Part shown: positions 10,009-19,373 of the stretch, piece after piece
Position numbering within the stretch: the first letter of the stretch is position 1
Layout of the letters: every line of letters begins with the position of its first letter
Assembly: GCA_028277645.1 (NCBI GenBank)
Contig: JANQFV010000037.1
Coordinates: 1-64,000 of the forward strand
Direction: 5' to 3'
Origin: Phycisphaerae bacterium
Lineage (GTDB): Bacteria > Planctomycetota > Phycisphaerae > UBA1845 > Fen-1342
Length of the DNA: 64,000 nucleotides
The notes under the pieces: generated by a model
What the model was told of the DNA's origin: nothing
Databases searched by the model: none
What the model saw: the letters and a program-made list of their open reading frames with translations, nothing else
Made by a program: the position numbers and the translations under genes

Positions 10009-10046
10009 GTTTCGGCTTTTCGGCTTTTCGGCTTTTCGGCGTTTGG
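10009..10046 (+). repeat. Short tandem array, exact 8-nt period: GTTTCGGC|TTTTCGGC|TTTTCGGC|TTTTCGGC|GTTTGG
   Basis: Read directly. Confidence 0.95.
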
Positions 10047-10059
10047 AGTTGGCCGCGCC

Positions 10060-10935
10060 ATGATACCGAAGGACCTCCTAAAGAAGGTTCGCCGCATCGA
10101 GATCCGCACTTCGCGTATCGTGAACGAAGTGCTGGCGGGGCACTATCGCTCCACGTTCAAGGGCCTGGGCATGGAGTTCGAGGAGGTTCGCCAGTACCAG
10201 GTCGGCGACGATGTGCGCTCGATCGACTGGAACGTCACCGCCCGCTACGGCGAACCCTATATCAAGACGTTCCGTGAAGAGCGCGAGCTGACCGTGCTGC
10301 TGCTGGTCGACCTCAGCGCCTCGCACGGCTTCGGCACCAACGAACAACTGAAACGCGAGCTCGTCGCGGAGGTCTGCGCGACGCTCGCCTTCTCGGCTAT
10401 CCGTAACAACGACAAGGTCGGCCTCACTTGCTTCACGGACCACGTCGAGAAGGTCGTGCCCGCCGGCAAGGGCACGCAGCACGTGCTCCGCGTGATTCGG
10501 GAGCTGCTCTATCACCAGCCCGCCGGCCGCCGCACGAACATCGCCGCCGCACTGGAGCACCTGAACCGCACCACCAAACGCCGTGCGGTCGTATTCGTCG
10601 TCAGCGATATGCAGGACGATGGCTACGAGGACGCGTTGCGACTGGCCCGACAGAAGCACGACGTGATTCCGATCGTCATCAGCGATCCGCGTGAACACGA
10701 GCTGCCCAACGTCGGCCTGATCGAGCTCATCGACAGCGAGACGGACGAAGTCGTCGTCGTCGACACGGCGAACCGTAGTGTCCGCCAAGCGTACGCCGGT
10801 CGGGCCCGCCAAGCCCTGGAGCAACGCGATCAACTGCTGCGCAGCATGCGAATCGACAGCATCAAGGTCCAGACCGGCGAGTCGTTCGTCGACCCGCTGA
10901 CGAAGTTCTTCCGCGCCAGGGAGAAGCGCTTGTAA
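10060..10935 (+). CDS. DUF58 domain-containing protein
   Basis: GLGMEFEEVRQYQVGDDVRSIDWNVTARYGEPYIKTFREER motif; downstream of MoxR. Confidence 0.95.
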   Translation: MIPKDLLKKVRRIEIRTSRIVNEVLAGHYRSTFKGLGMEFEEVRQYQVGDDVRSIDWNVTARYGEPYIKTFREERELTVLLLVDLSASHGFGTNEQLKRELVAEVCATLAFSAIRNNDKVGLTCFTDHVEKVVPAGKGTQHVLRVIRELLYHQPAGRRTNIAAALEHLNRTTKRRAVVFVVSDMQDDGYEDALRLARQKHDVIPIVISDPREHELPNVGLIELIDSETDEVVVVDTANRSVRQAYAGRARQALEQRDQLLRSMRIDSIKVQTGESFVDPLTKFFRAREKRL

Positions 10936-10937
10936 TC

Positions 10938-11981
10938 ATGCCAGCAGGCACGCCGAACAACCTGTTGCACGTTCTCAAGCCAACCCGCGCCATGGGCGCA
11001 CTGTGCGCCGCGGCTCTGCTCGTGACCGTTGGCTGCCGAAGTGCAGTAGTGCCTACCCAGGATGCGGGCGTCGTCGCGAAACGCGCAGAACGCGGCCCCG
11101 TCGCCGTCGAGGTTCGCGCGGAGCCGAGCACCGTCAGCGTAGCCGAGCCGCTAACCTTCACGATTGAAACCAGCGCCGCCGCAAACGTCGACGTCGAGCT
11201 ACCCAGCGTCGACGGCGAGTTGGGCAAGCTGCGTCTGCGCGAGGTGGACGTTTCCCCTGCCATCCCGACGGAAACCGGCCATCGCTGGATCCAGACCTAC
11301 ACGCTCGAATGCTACTCCGCCGGAACGCACGAGTTGCCCGCGCTGACCGTCCGCTGCACCGACCGTCGCGATCCAGACAACGCGATCGAAAACGAGTTGA
11401 CCACACCTACCCTTCAAATCGAAGTAACGTCGCTGATCGAAGGGGAGTTCGACCCCGCCGAGTATCGCGACATCAAAAGCGCAGTCGCGTTGCCCACACC
11501 GCCAAGCCGCGCATGGCTCTGGTGGCTGCTGGCAACGTCCGGAGGCATTCTCGCCGCCATTCTGCTCGCGCTGTTACTCCGCCGCCGCGCGCGGCACGTC
11601 CGCGTCGCCCCGCCCATTCCGCCACACGAACAGGCGCTCGCAGCGTTACGTGGGCTCCGCACGGATGAACTCATCGAGCGTGGCGAGATTCACGAGTTCT
11701 ACTACCTCCTGACGAACATCGTCCGCATCTACATCGAACAGCGCTTCGGCATCATGGCGGCCGAACAGACCACGCGTGAATTCCTCGAAGCCGCCAAGGA
11801 CCAGCCGTCCCTCGGGGGCCGCTATCGCGACTTGCTCCGCAGCTTCCTCGTCGCCGGCGACATGGTGAAGTTCGCCTTGCACGTTCCGGGACAGGAGGAG
11901 TGCTTCGCGGCCTTCGACGCCGCCCTCGGCTTCGTCACCGAGACCGCGCCAGTGTCATCAACACCGGGGGCGGCGGCATGA
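10938..11981 (+). CDS. Membrane/lipoprotein of the Bat cluster (DUF4381-like)
   Basis: Lipoprotein-like signal ALLVTVGC, one TM, C-terminal helical region; position in the Bat operon. Confidence 0.6.
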   Translation: MPAGTPNNLLHVLKPTRAMGALCAAALLVTVGCRSAVVPTQDAGVVAKRAERGPVAVEVRAEPSTVSVAEPLTFTIETSAAANVDVELPSVDGELGKLRLREVDVSPAIPTETGHRWIQTYTLECYSAGTHELPALTVRCTDRRDPDNAIENELTTPTLQIEVTSLIEGEFDPAEYRDIKSAVALPTPPSRAWLWWLLATSGGILAAILLALLLRRRARHVRVAPPIPPHEQALAALRGLRTDELIERGEIHEFYYLLTNIVRIYIEQRFGIMAAEQTTREFLEAAKDQPSLGGRYRDLLRSFLVAGDMVKFALHVPGQEECFAAFDAALGFVTETAPVSSTPGAAA

Positions 11982-13081
11982 GTATCCTGGAGCTGTTCCA
12001 CGTTAACTCGCGCTGGGCCCTGCTGCTCCTACTGCTCATTCCGATCGTCTGGGGCTGTGCCCGCCTGCGCAATCGCCCCACCGCAATTCGCTTCTCGTCG
12101 ACCACAACGCTGCACGGACTCGGACGAAGCTGGCGCGTGCGCCTCTGGTGGCTGCTGCCCACGCTGCGCACGTTGGTCCTCTTGCTGCTCGTCATTGCGC
12201 TGGCCCGCCCGCAAAAAGGCAACGAACAGACCCGTATCCCCGCCCAAGGCATCGCGATCCAACTGCTCGTAGACCGCTCTGGCAGCATGCAGGCCATGGA
12301 CTTTGTCATCGATAACCAACGCGTCGATCGCCTCCGCGCCCTCGAAAGCGTTGTGCAGGAATTCATCAATGGCGACGGCGAGCTCGCAGGGCGTCCCGAC
12401 GACCTGATCGGAATGATTACCTTCGCCCGCTACGCCGACGATCGCTGCCCACTGACACTCGACCACGACTACGTCGTCGAAACGCTGGCCAAAACGAAGA
12501 TCGCCACCACACGGGAAGAGGACGGCACCGCCATCGGCGAGGCGATCGGCCTCGGCGTCGAACGGCTCCGCGCCCTCGACGAGCAACAACGCCGTCGTGG
12601 CGGCGAACGCGTCAAGAGCAAGGTGATGATCCTCCTGACCGACGGCGAGAACAACGCCGGCGAGCTCGATCCGCTAACCGCCGCTGAACTCGCCGAAACC
12701 CTCGGCATCAAGGTCTACACGATCGGCGTCGGCACACGCGGCTTCGCTCCCGTTCCCGTCCGCAATCCGCTTACCGGCCGCGAAGTCCTCCAGCAGATGC
12801 GCGTCAACATCGACGAGGAGACGCTGACGCAAATTGCGGAAGCCACCGGCGGCCAGTACTTTCGCGCCACAGACACGGACTCGCTGCGCGCGATCTACAA
12901 GGAAATCGACGAACTCGAGAAAACCCGCACGGTTGAACTGCGGTATTACCAATACACCGAGTTGGCCACACACAGCGTTCGCCTCGGCCCGCTGCGCGTG
13001 CCGCCGCTGCTGCTGATCGTCTTTGTGTTATTGACCCTTGAGGTGCTCTTTCGACACACGTTGCTGCGCCGGTTGCCGTGA
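11978..13081 (+). CDS. vWA domain protein, BatA-like
   Basis: MIDAS LLVDRSGSM, N- and C-terminal TM helices; ATG overlaps the upstream stop (ATGA). Confidence 0.9.
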   Translation: MSILELFHVNSRWALLLLLLIPIVWGCARLRNRPTAIRFSSTTTLHGLGRSWRVRLWWLLPTLRTLVLLLLVIALARPQKGNEQTRIPAQGIAIQLLVDRSGSMQAMDFVIDNQRVDRLRALESVVQEFINGDGELAGRPDDLIGMITFARYADDRCPLTLDHDYVVETLAKTKIATTREEDGTAIGEAIGLGVERLRALDEQQRRRGGERVKSKVMILLTDGENNAGELDPLTAAELAETLGIKVYTIGVGTRGFAPVPVRNPLTGREVLQQMRVNIDEETLTQIAEATGGQYFRATDTDSLRAIYKEIDELEKTRTVELRYYQYTELATHSVRLGPLRVPPLLLIVFVLLTLEVLFRHTLLRRLP

Positions 13082-13114
13082 GACGGCGATGAACTGAGAC
13101 GCATGTAGAACACG

Positions 13115-14146
13115 ATGCGATTCGAGAACCTCACATTCCTGCACCTGCTTTGGGTCGTCGTGGCCTTGGGCGTCATCGTGACGATCGCCTTTGCGCGCCG
13201 CCAGAACCTGCTTACGCGCTTCGCGTCGCTGAACCTCGTCGGCCAACTGACCAGCCGCGTCCACCGCGGCCGCCAGTGGGCCCGGTCCGTACTGACGCTC
13301 GTCGCCCTGCTCGCACTCGTCGTCGGCATCACCGACCCACGCTGGGGCGTGTACTACCAGGATGTCCCTCGCCGTGGCGTGGACGTGTTCTTCGTGCTCG
13401 ACGTTTCGCGCTCCATGCTGGCCGGCGACCTTTCACCCAATCGCCTGGCACGCGCAAAGCAGTATCTCGGCGACATGCTCGAGGTGATGGTCGGCGACCG
13501 CGTCGGACTCGTCACGTTCGCCGGAACACCGGTCCTCAAGTGCCCGCTGACCGTGAACTACAACGCGTTCCGCCTTACGCTCGATGAGGTCACCACTGAA
13601 AGCGCCCCCCGCGGCGGCTCACTCATCGGCGACGGCATCCGTATGGCCGCTGACGCGTTCACCGATGACGTCAAGGACTACAAAGCGATCGTCGTCATCA
13701 CCGACGGCGAGGATCACGAAAGCTACCCGATCGACGCCGCCCGCGAAGCCTTCAACGACCAGGGCATCCGCATCTACACCGTCGGGCTCGGCGACGAGGT
13801 CGAAGGCGCCCGCGTGCCTGATCGCGATCGCGATGACCTCTACCTCACGCACGAGGGCCGCGAAGTCTGGTCGAAGATGAATCCCGAGACGCTCCGCGAG
13901 ATTGCGCTCGCCGGCGGCGGAGCGTACATCCCCGTCGGCACGGCGTATGTCGACCTCGCCAAGCTGCTGTACGAGGACCGCCTCGCCCGCGCGGAAGAAC
14001 GCGAGTTCGACGTCAGCCAGGTCGAGCAGCACCGTCCGCGCTATCAGTGGTTCGCCGGGATCGCACTGGCGCTGCTGCTGATCGAGATGTTGATTCCGGA
14101 ACACCGGCTCGCGCGCCGAGAATCATGGATGGAGTCGAGCCAATGA
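13115..14146 (+). CDS. vWA domain protein, BatB-like
   Basis: FVLDVSRSMLAGDLSPNRLARAKQ, VVITDGEDHES, terminal TMs. Confidence 0.9.
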   Translation: MRFENLTFLHLLWVVVALGVIVTIAFARRQNLLTRFASLNLVGQLTSRVHRGRQWARSVLTLVALLALVVGITDPRWGVYYQDVPRRGVDVFFVLDVSRSMLAGDLSPNRLARAKQYLGDMLEVMVGDRVGLVTFAGTPVLKCPLTVNYNAFRLTLDEVTTESAPRGGSLIGDGIRMAADAFTDDVKDYKAIVVITDGEDHESYPIDAAREAFNDQGIRIYTVGLGDEVEGARVPDRDRDDLYLTHEGREVWSKMNPETLREIALAGGGAYIPVGTAYVDLAKLLYEDRLARAEEREFDVSQVEQHRPRYQWFAGIALALLLIEMLIPEHRLARRESWMESSQ

Positions 14147-15078
14147 GTCGACGGAGCATGACTGCGCTTAGCTTGATGCTGCTGGTTGTAAAAGCAGTGC
14201 ACGCCGCCGATCCATCGCCCACGGATCTGGTCACCCAAGGTAATGCGTATCTTGAGGCTGGCGAATTCGCCGAAGCCCTGGCCGCCTACGAACAGGCCGC
14301 CGAGCTCGCCCCGGATACGCCCGAGTTGATCTACAACCAGGGTGTGGCGCACTACCGCCTCGGCGATTATGCCCGCGCAGCGGAGTTGTTCAAGGATGCT
14401 CTGTCGCCCGAGAATCCCGAGCTCGACGCCCGATCGCATTTCAACCTCGGCAACTGCGCCTACGCGACGGCCGCCCAGCAGCAGCAGGCCGATCCGCAAG
14501 CCGCGCTGGAGCAACTCGACGAGGCCATACAGCACTACCGCCGCGCCTTGGACCTGACACCCGCCGACCGCGACGCACGCGAGAACATCGAACGCTCGCA
14601 GCGGCTGATCGAGCAGATCCAGGAGCAGATGCAGCAACAACAGCAGGATCAGCAAAACCGGGATCAGGAGCAGAACGAAGACCAGGAAGAGCAACAAGAG
14701 GAACAACAACAGAACGACGAGCAGCAGGATCCAAATCAGCCCGAACAGCAACAGCAGCAGGAACAACAACAGGATCCAAACCAGCCCCAGCAGCAGGACG
14801 AGCAGCAACAGGAGCAGGAACAGGAACAGCAGCAGCAATCAGATGAAGATGAACAGCAGTCTGCCGAGCAGGAGCAGCAACCACCGCAGGCGGAACAAGA
14901 CGAACAGGACACCCAGGATCAGCAGAACGCTCAGCCCCCGCCGACGGAGATGCGCGAGATGACGCAGGAGGAGGCCGAGCGTATCCTCCAGGCGATTCGC
15001 GATCGTGAACGGCAACGTCGCGAACAACGAGCGGAACAGGAAAAAGAGCGTCAGACGCCTGTACAGCGAGATTGGTAG
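14143..15078 (+). CDS. TPR protein with Gln-rich C-terminal tract, BatC-like
   Basis: Signal peptide, TPR motifs (AYLEAGEFAEALAAYEQAAEL), long Q/E/D-rich tract. Confidence 0.85.
   Translation: MSRRSMTALSLMLLVVKAVHAADPSPTDLVTQGNAYLEAGEFAEALAAYEQAAELAPDTPELIYNQGVAHYRLGDYARAAELFKDALSPENPELDARSHFNLGNCAYATAAQQQQADPQAALEQLDEAIQHYRRALDLTPADRDARENIERSQRLIEQIQEQMQQQQQDQQNRDQEQNEDQEEQQEEQQQNDEQQDPNQPEQQQQQEQQQDPNQPQQQDEQQQEQEQEQQQQSDEDEQQSAEQEQQPPQAEQDEQDTQDQQNAQPPPTEMREMTQEEAERILQAIRDRERQRREQRAEQEKERQTPVQRDW
14620..14905 (+). repeat. Gln-codon-rich low-complexity tract inside the BatC-like gene
   Basis: cagcaacaacag-type runs encoding QEQMQQQQQDQQNRDQEQ... Confidence 0.9.
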
Positions 15079-15093
15079 TTGAAGCGCGAAGCA

Positions 15094-16944
15094 ATGGTCA
15101 GCGGCACACGACACGAAGAGCCGCGGACTTCAGTCCGCGCGGTACATCGACTATGCGCAGTACTAGTCGCCGCATTGGCCGGCACCGCCGTTGCCCAGGA
15201 CACGGCCGTCAAGGTCACCATCTCCGACCGTGAAACCTACGTCGGCGTACCCATCACCCTGCGCGTCATCATCGAGAACGCCGAACAGCACGACGCGCCC
15301 GAAATCCCTGAGATCGACGACCTGACCATCCGTAGCACCGGTGGCCCGCAGCGTAGCTCGCAGACCACGATCGTCAACGGACGCCGCAGCAGCTTCGTCC
15401 GCGACACCTACATCTACCAGGTCGTTCCCCAACGCGCCGGCGAGTTCACCATCCCCGCCGTCGAGGTAAACGCCGACGGCACCACCTTCCGCACGCAGTC
15501 GCTACGGATCATCGCCACGAAATCGGAGACGGACGACCTACTCTTCGTCGAAGTAGTCGGTGGACGCGACCAACTCTACGTCGGCGAGCCGCTCGACGTC
15601 ACATTACAGATCTTCCTGCGTCCGTTCGCCGATCAGCGTCTGAACTTCCGGATGAACGAAGGGCACATGTGGGGCCGCATCGACCTGCAAAACAGCTCGT
15701 GGGGCGTGTTCGCCGAACCCTTGCAGGAAATGTACACCCAGCGCCAGCGCCCCTCCGGCAAGGCCGTCATCCGCGAGGATAGCGCGGGCAACCCGCACCG
15801 CTACTTCGTCTACGAACTGCGTCACCAGACCTGGCCCCAACGCCCCGGCACGCTCGACGTCGGCGACGTGAACATCATTGTCAACTACCCCGTGCGCCTC
15901 GGTCGCGACCGTTTCTCGCTGTTCAACGATCTGACGATCGAGCAGACGCGTCCGCTCGCGGTCCAGGCCACGCTGTCGCCGATCGAGATCATGCCCTTGC
16001 CGACCGACAACCGCCCGCCCCAGTTCGAAGGCGCTGTGGGCCAGTTTACGATCACCACGTCGGCGAATCCCACCGATGTCGCCGTCGGCGAACCGATCAC
16101 GTTGACCATTCAGATCAGAGGCACGGGACGTCTGGACACGCTCGAACCGCCGCCGCTGCCCCGCGTCGCCGAGCTGACGCGCGACTTCAAGGTGCCCACC
16201 GACCCGCTCGCCGGCGAGGTGCGTGGCTCGGCCAAGCAGTTCAACCAGAGCATCCGTGCCCTGCGCGATGACGTGACTGAGATCCCCCGGATCCCGTTCG
16301 CCTACTTCGACCCGCAGAGCACTGAGTACGTTACCACGTACTCCGATCCGATCCCGCTCACTGTGCGTCCCACCGAGACCGTCTCCGCCACCGAGATCGT
16401 CGACTCCGGCGCGGCACCTCGCTCCAACGGCCAACCGCTGACCGAAGTGGCCGGCGGCATCCTGGCCAACTACGCCGGCAGTAGCGCTCTGCTCGCCCAG
16501 CAGGCCTTCACGCCGAGCTGGATCTCCAACGCACTGCTCGCCGTGCCGCCCCTGGCGTTCGTGATCACCTGGATCTTCCAGCGCCGATGCCTGCGCCTGC
16601 ACGACGAGTTATACGCCCGGCGTCGCCACGCGAAGCGCAACGCGCTACGAGTGATTGACGCCGCCGTACGCGGCGCCCAGACGCCCATCCCCGCCGCGAT
16701 CACGAGCGCCGTCGCCGGCTACGTGGCGGATCGCTGCTCCCTGCCGCCGGGCGGGTTGACGCGCGCGGAAATTCACGCCCGCCTGACAAGCCAGTCAATC
16801 GACGCCGGCCTCGTAGATAAGATCGATACGCTGCTGGAACGCTGCGAAGCCCTGGCGTACGCCCCCGCCGGCGATGAAGCGGCTCACGATCTTGCCCAGA
16901 CCGCCCGACGCTGCATCGCGCGGCTCGAGGAGGTGCGATTCTGA
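15094..16944 (+). CDS. BatD-like oxygen-tolerance/aerotolerance protein
   Basis: Signal peptide AALAGTAVAQ, repeated beta-sandwich domains (VTISDRETYVGVPITLRVIIENA), C-terminal TM; operon position. Confidence 0.85.
   Translation: MVSGTRHEEPRTSVRAVHRLCAVLVAALAGTAVAQDTAVKVTISDRETYVGVPITLRVIIENAEQHDAPEIPEIDDLTIRSTGGPQRSSQTTIVNGRRSSFVRDTYIYQVVPQRAGEFTIPAVEVNADGTTFRTQSLRIIATKSETDDLLFVEVVGGRDQLYVGEPLDVTLQIFLRPFADQRLNFRMNEGHMWGRIDLQNSSWGVFAEPLQEMYTQRQRPSGKAVIREDSAGNPHRYFVYELRHQTWPQRPGTLDVGDVNIIVNYPVRLGRDRFSLFNDLTIEQTRPLAVQATLSPIEIMPLPTDNRPPQFEGAVGQFTITTSANPTDVAVGEPITLTIQIRGTGRLDTLEPPPLPRVAELTRDFKVPTDPLAGEVRGSAKQFNQSIRALRDDVTEIPRIPFAYFDPQSTEYVTTYSDPIPLTVRPTETVSATEIVDSGAAPRSNGQPLTEVAGGILANYAGSSALLAQQAFTPSWISNALLAVPPLAFVITWIFQRRCLRLHDELYARRRHAKRNALRVIDAAVRGAQTPIPAAITSAVAGYVADRCSLPPGGLTRAEIHARLTSQSIDAGLVDKIDTLLERCEALAYAPAGDEAAHDLAQTARRCIARLEEVRF
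15121..15142. repeat. REP-like palindrome inside the 5' end of batD
   Basis: ccgcggacttcagtccgcgcgg; arms cgcggact/agtccgcg. Confidence 0.6.
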
Positions 16945-17771
16945 TGGTGCGACGTGGCGCAATCCACTGGCCACTTGCCCTCGGCATAGTGCTGTCCGCC
17001 GTCGCCCTGGCGCGCGCTGTCGATCTGTCCGACGCCGAGCGCCTGGCCACCTTGGCTGAAGCCACCCGTGCCTTTCAACGCGGTGCCGACTTGCGCCAAG
17101 TCAACCCGTCCGAAGCCCGCGCTGCCTTCCGCACTGCCGCCGAACAGTACCAACTCCTACTTGACGCTGGCGTGCGCAACGGCAAGCTGTTCTACAACCT
17201 CGGCAATGCCTATTTCGAAAGCGGTGATTTGGGCCGGGCGATCGCAAACTACCGCCGTGCCCAGGAGTTCATTCCCGGCGATGGCCGCCTGGAGCACAAC
17301 CTGCGCTACGCCCGCTCGCTCCGCAGCAACCAGATCGAGAGCACCGGCCAGCGCGCCTTCTGGAAGACACTGTTCTTCTGGCACTACCAGTCGGCGTTCC
17401 GCACACGCATCGTCCTCGGGCTGACGCTCTACGTCGCGTTCTGGCTGCTGCTGATCGTACGCAACTTCGCACCCCGCGCGGGTTGGCGCTGGCTGCTCAT
17501 CCCCGCGCTTGCCCTCTGGGTTGCACTGGGAATCTCGGTAACCGTCGACCTCCTGGCCGCGCAGCAGCACCACGAGGGCGTCATCATCGCCAACAACGTC
17601 ATCGTGCGCAAAGGCAACGGCGACGGCTACGAACCGCAATTCAAGCAGAAGCTCCACGAAGGCGTCGAGTTCGTCGTCCGCGAGCGCCAGCCCGAATGGC
17701 TCCTGATCGAACTACCCGATGGCAAGACCGGCTGGATCCGCAACGACCAGGTCGAGCTCATCCAGGGCTAA
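16944..17771 (+). CDS. BatE-like TPR plus SH3 domain membrane protein
   Basis: TPR (NGKLFYNLGNAYFESGDLGRAIANYRRAQEFIPGD), two TMs, C-terminal SH3-like GKTGWIRNDQVELI. Confidence 0.85.
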   Translation: MVRRGAIHWPLALGIVLSAVALARAVDLSDAERLATLAEATRAFQRGADLRQVNPSEARAAFRTAAEQYQLLLDAGVRNGKLFYNLGNAYFESGDLGRAIANYRRAQEFIPGDGRLEHNLRYARSLRSNQIESTGQRAFWKTLFFWHYQSAFRTRIVLGLTLYVAFWLLLIVRNFAPRAGWRWLLIPALALWVALGISVTVDLLAAQQHHEGVIIANNVIVRKGNGDGYEPQFKQKLHEGVEFVVRERQPEWLLIELPDGKTGWIRNDQVELIQG

Positions 17772-17936
17772 CGAGGTGCACGTACTGCTCCTGGGCAGTG
17801 GCTGCTTTAAGCGCAAACGCGTGCCCCACGAATATCCCCCGCTAGACATCGCACACGCAACGCTGTAGGCTGAGGTCGAGCCGTCCGCTCAAGCGTACGA
17901 CCGGGTGCACAGTTGCGGGGCAAGCAGGGAATCGTC

Positions 17937-19007
17937 ATGTCTGACGCCAAAATCGCTGATCAACTCATCGAAGCTTCCGAGCCCAAGGACGAGCAGCTCA
18001 TCGGCATGGACCTCCTCCGTGCATCGGAAGCCGCTGCCCTGAACGTCTTCCATTGGATCGGCAAGGGCGAAAAAGAACTCGCCGACGAGGCCGCCACCGA
18101 CGCCTTCCGCGGCATGTTGAACCTCATGGACATGCGCGGCGTGTGCATGATCGGCGAAGGGATCAAAGACGAAGCGCCTGGTATCTTCGTCGGCGAGAAG
18201 CTCGGTACGTGGAGCGACGGCTCACCGCCAGTGAGCATCGCCATCGACCCCATCGATGGCACTACATTAACCTCAAAGGGCCTGCCCGGCGCGCTCAGCG
18301 TTATTGCCGCCGCCAAGGGCGAAGATCCTGAAGACCGCAAGCTGGCCGCGATACCGAGTGTCTATGCGGACAAGATCGCCGTCGGGCCCAAGGTGAAGGC
18401 CGGCGCCGGCCACGTCCGGCTCGACGCCACCGTCGAACACAACCTGGAGATCGTCGCGCTGACTCTGGGCAAACGCGTCAAGGATCTCGTCGTCTGCATG
18501 CTCGACCGTCCCCGTCACGAGAAACTCATCCAGGATGTGCGTAAAACCGGCGCCGCGATCCGCCTCATCGGCGACGGCGACATCGCCGCCGCCATCGCGC
18601 CCAGCCTGCCTGAGAGCGCGGTTGATATCTACATGGGGATCGGTGGTTCGCCCGAAGCCGTGCTTGCCGCCGCGGCGATCCGCACCCTGGGCGGCGACAT
18701 GCTCGCGCGCATGTGGCCCCGCACCCCCGAAGAGCGGCAGGAGCTCATCGACGAGGGCCACGGTGACGAACTGGATCGCGTCTATACCTGCAAGGACCTC
18801 GCCCGCGGCAAAGACATCATCTTCTGCGCGACGGGCATCACCGACAGCGCCCTGCTGCGTGGCGTCATCGTCGATGGCCACATCGCGATCACGCACTCAG
18901 TTGTCATGCGGGCCCACTCGCGCACCGTGCGCTACGTCAAGGCCTTTCACGACCTCAACCTCAAGACGATCCGCCTGGCCAGCCAGGCCCGTCACGTGCG
19001 GCTGTAG
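17937..19007 (+). CDS. glpX: Class II fructose-1,6-bisphosphatase
   Basis: RGVCMIGEGIKDEAPG, IDPIDGTTL, GIGGSPEAVLAAAAIRTLGGDM motifs. Confidence 0.93.
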   Translation: MSDAKIADQLIEASEPKDEQLIGMDLLRASEAAALNVFHWIGKGEKELADEAATDAFRGMLNLMDMRGVCMIGEGIKDEAPGIFVGEKLGTWSDGSPPVSIAIDPIDGTTLTSKGLPGALSVIAAAKGEDPEDRKLAAIPSVYADKIAVGPKVKAGAGHVRLDATVEHNLEIVALTLGKRVKDLVVCMLDRPRHEKLIQDVRKTGAAIRLIGDGDIAAAIAPSLPESAVDIYMGIGGSPEAVLAAAAIRTLGGDMLARMWPRTPEERQELIDEGHGDELDRVYTCKDLARGKDIIFCATGITDSALLRGVIVDGHIAITHSVVMRAHSRTVRYVKAFHDLNLKTIRLASQARHVRL

Positions 19008-19072
19008 CGTTACGAGGTGACCGGCGCTGCCCGGCACCTGCGTAGCAGCGCTGGTCCGGGTCCGGAGAGTGA

Positions 19073-19219
19073 TTACGTCGTCGCGGCCGTCAGTGCGCCG
19101 GTAATGATCTGCTGCGCTGCAAGCTGGATGACGTAGTACGCGATGTCTGTCACGCACGTCTGGAATTGCAGCAACATCCCGCCGGTCACGATCAGAGCAG
19201 TCCATTTCCACGTCTTCAT
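19073..19219 (-). CDS. Small (48 aa) membrane/secreted peptide
   Basis: MKTWKWTALIVTGGMLLQFQTCVTDIAYYVIQLAAQQIITGALTAATT, GGAG Shine-Dalgarno upstream; hydrophobic leader. Confidence 0.55.
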   Translation of the reverse strand: MKTWKWTALIVTGGMLLQFQTCVTDIAYYVIQLAAQQIITGALTAATT

Positions 19220-19373
19220 CGCAAACTCCGCACTGAAGCTCAGTTCTCCGAGTGTATTACCACGCCGGCGAACTATACCCCGATCCCCACCCTCAGGCCA
19301 CCGCACGCTCCGCTTGCGGCTCCGTTGGATCCGGCAATAATGCCTCGACCTCGGATCGCCACCAGGAGCAATT

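Noticed and set aside
15604-16602. 332-aa antisense ORF in batD and similar long antisense ORFs (for example 40166-41383, 60970-62244, 62246-63448)
   Set aside because: GC-rich antisense frames complementary to well-supported genes; translations lack recognisable domains.
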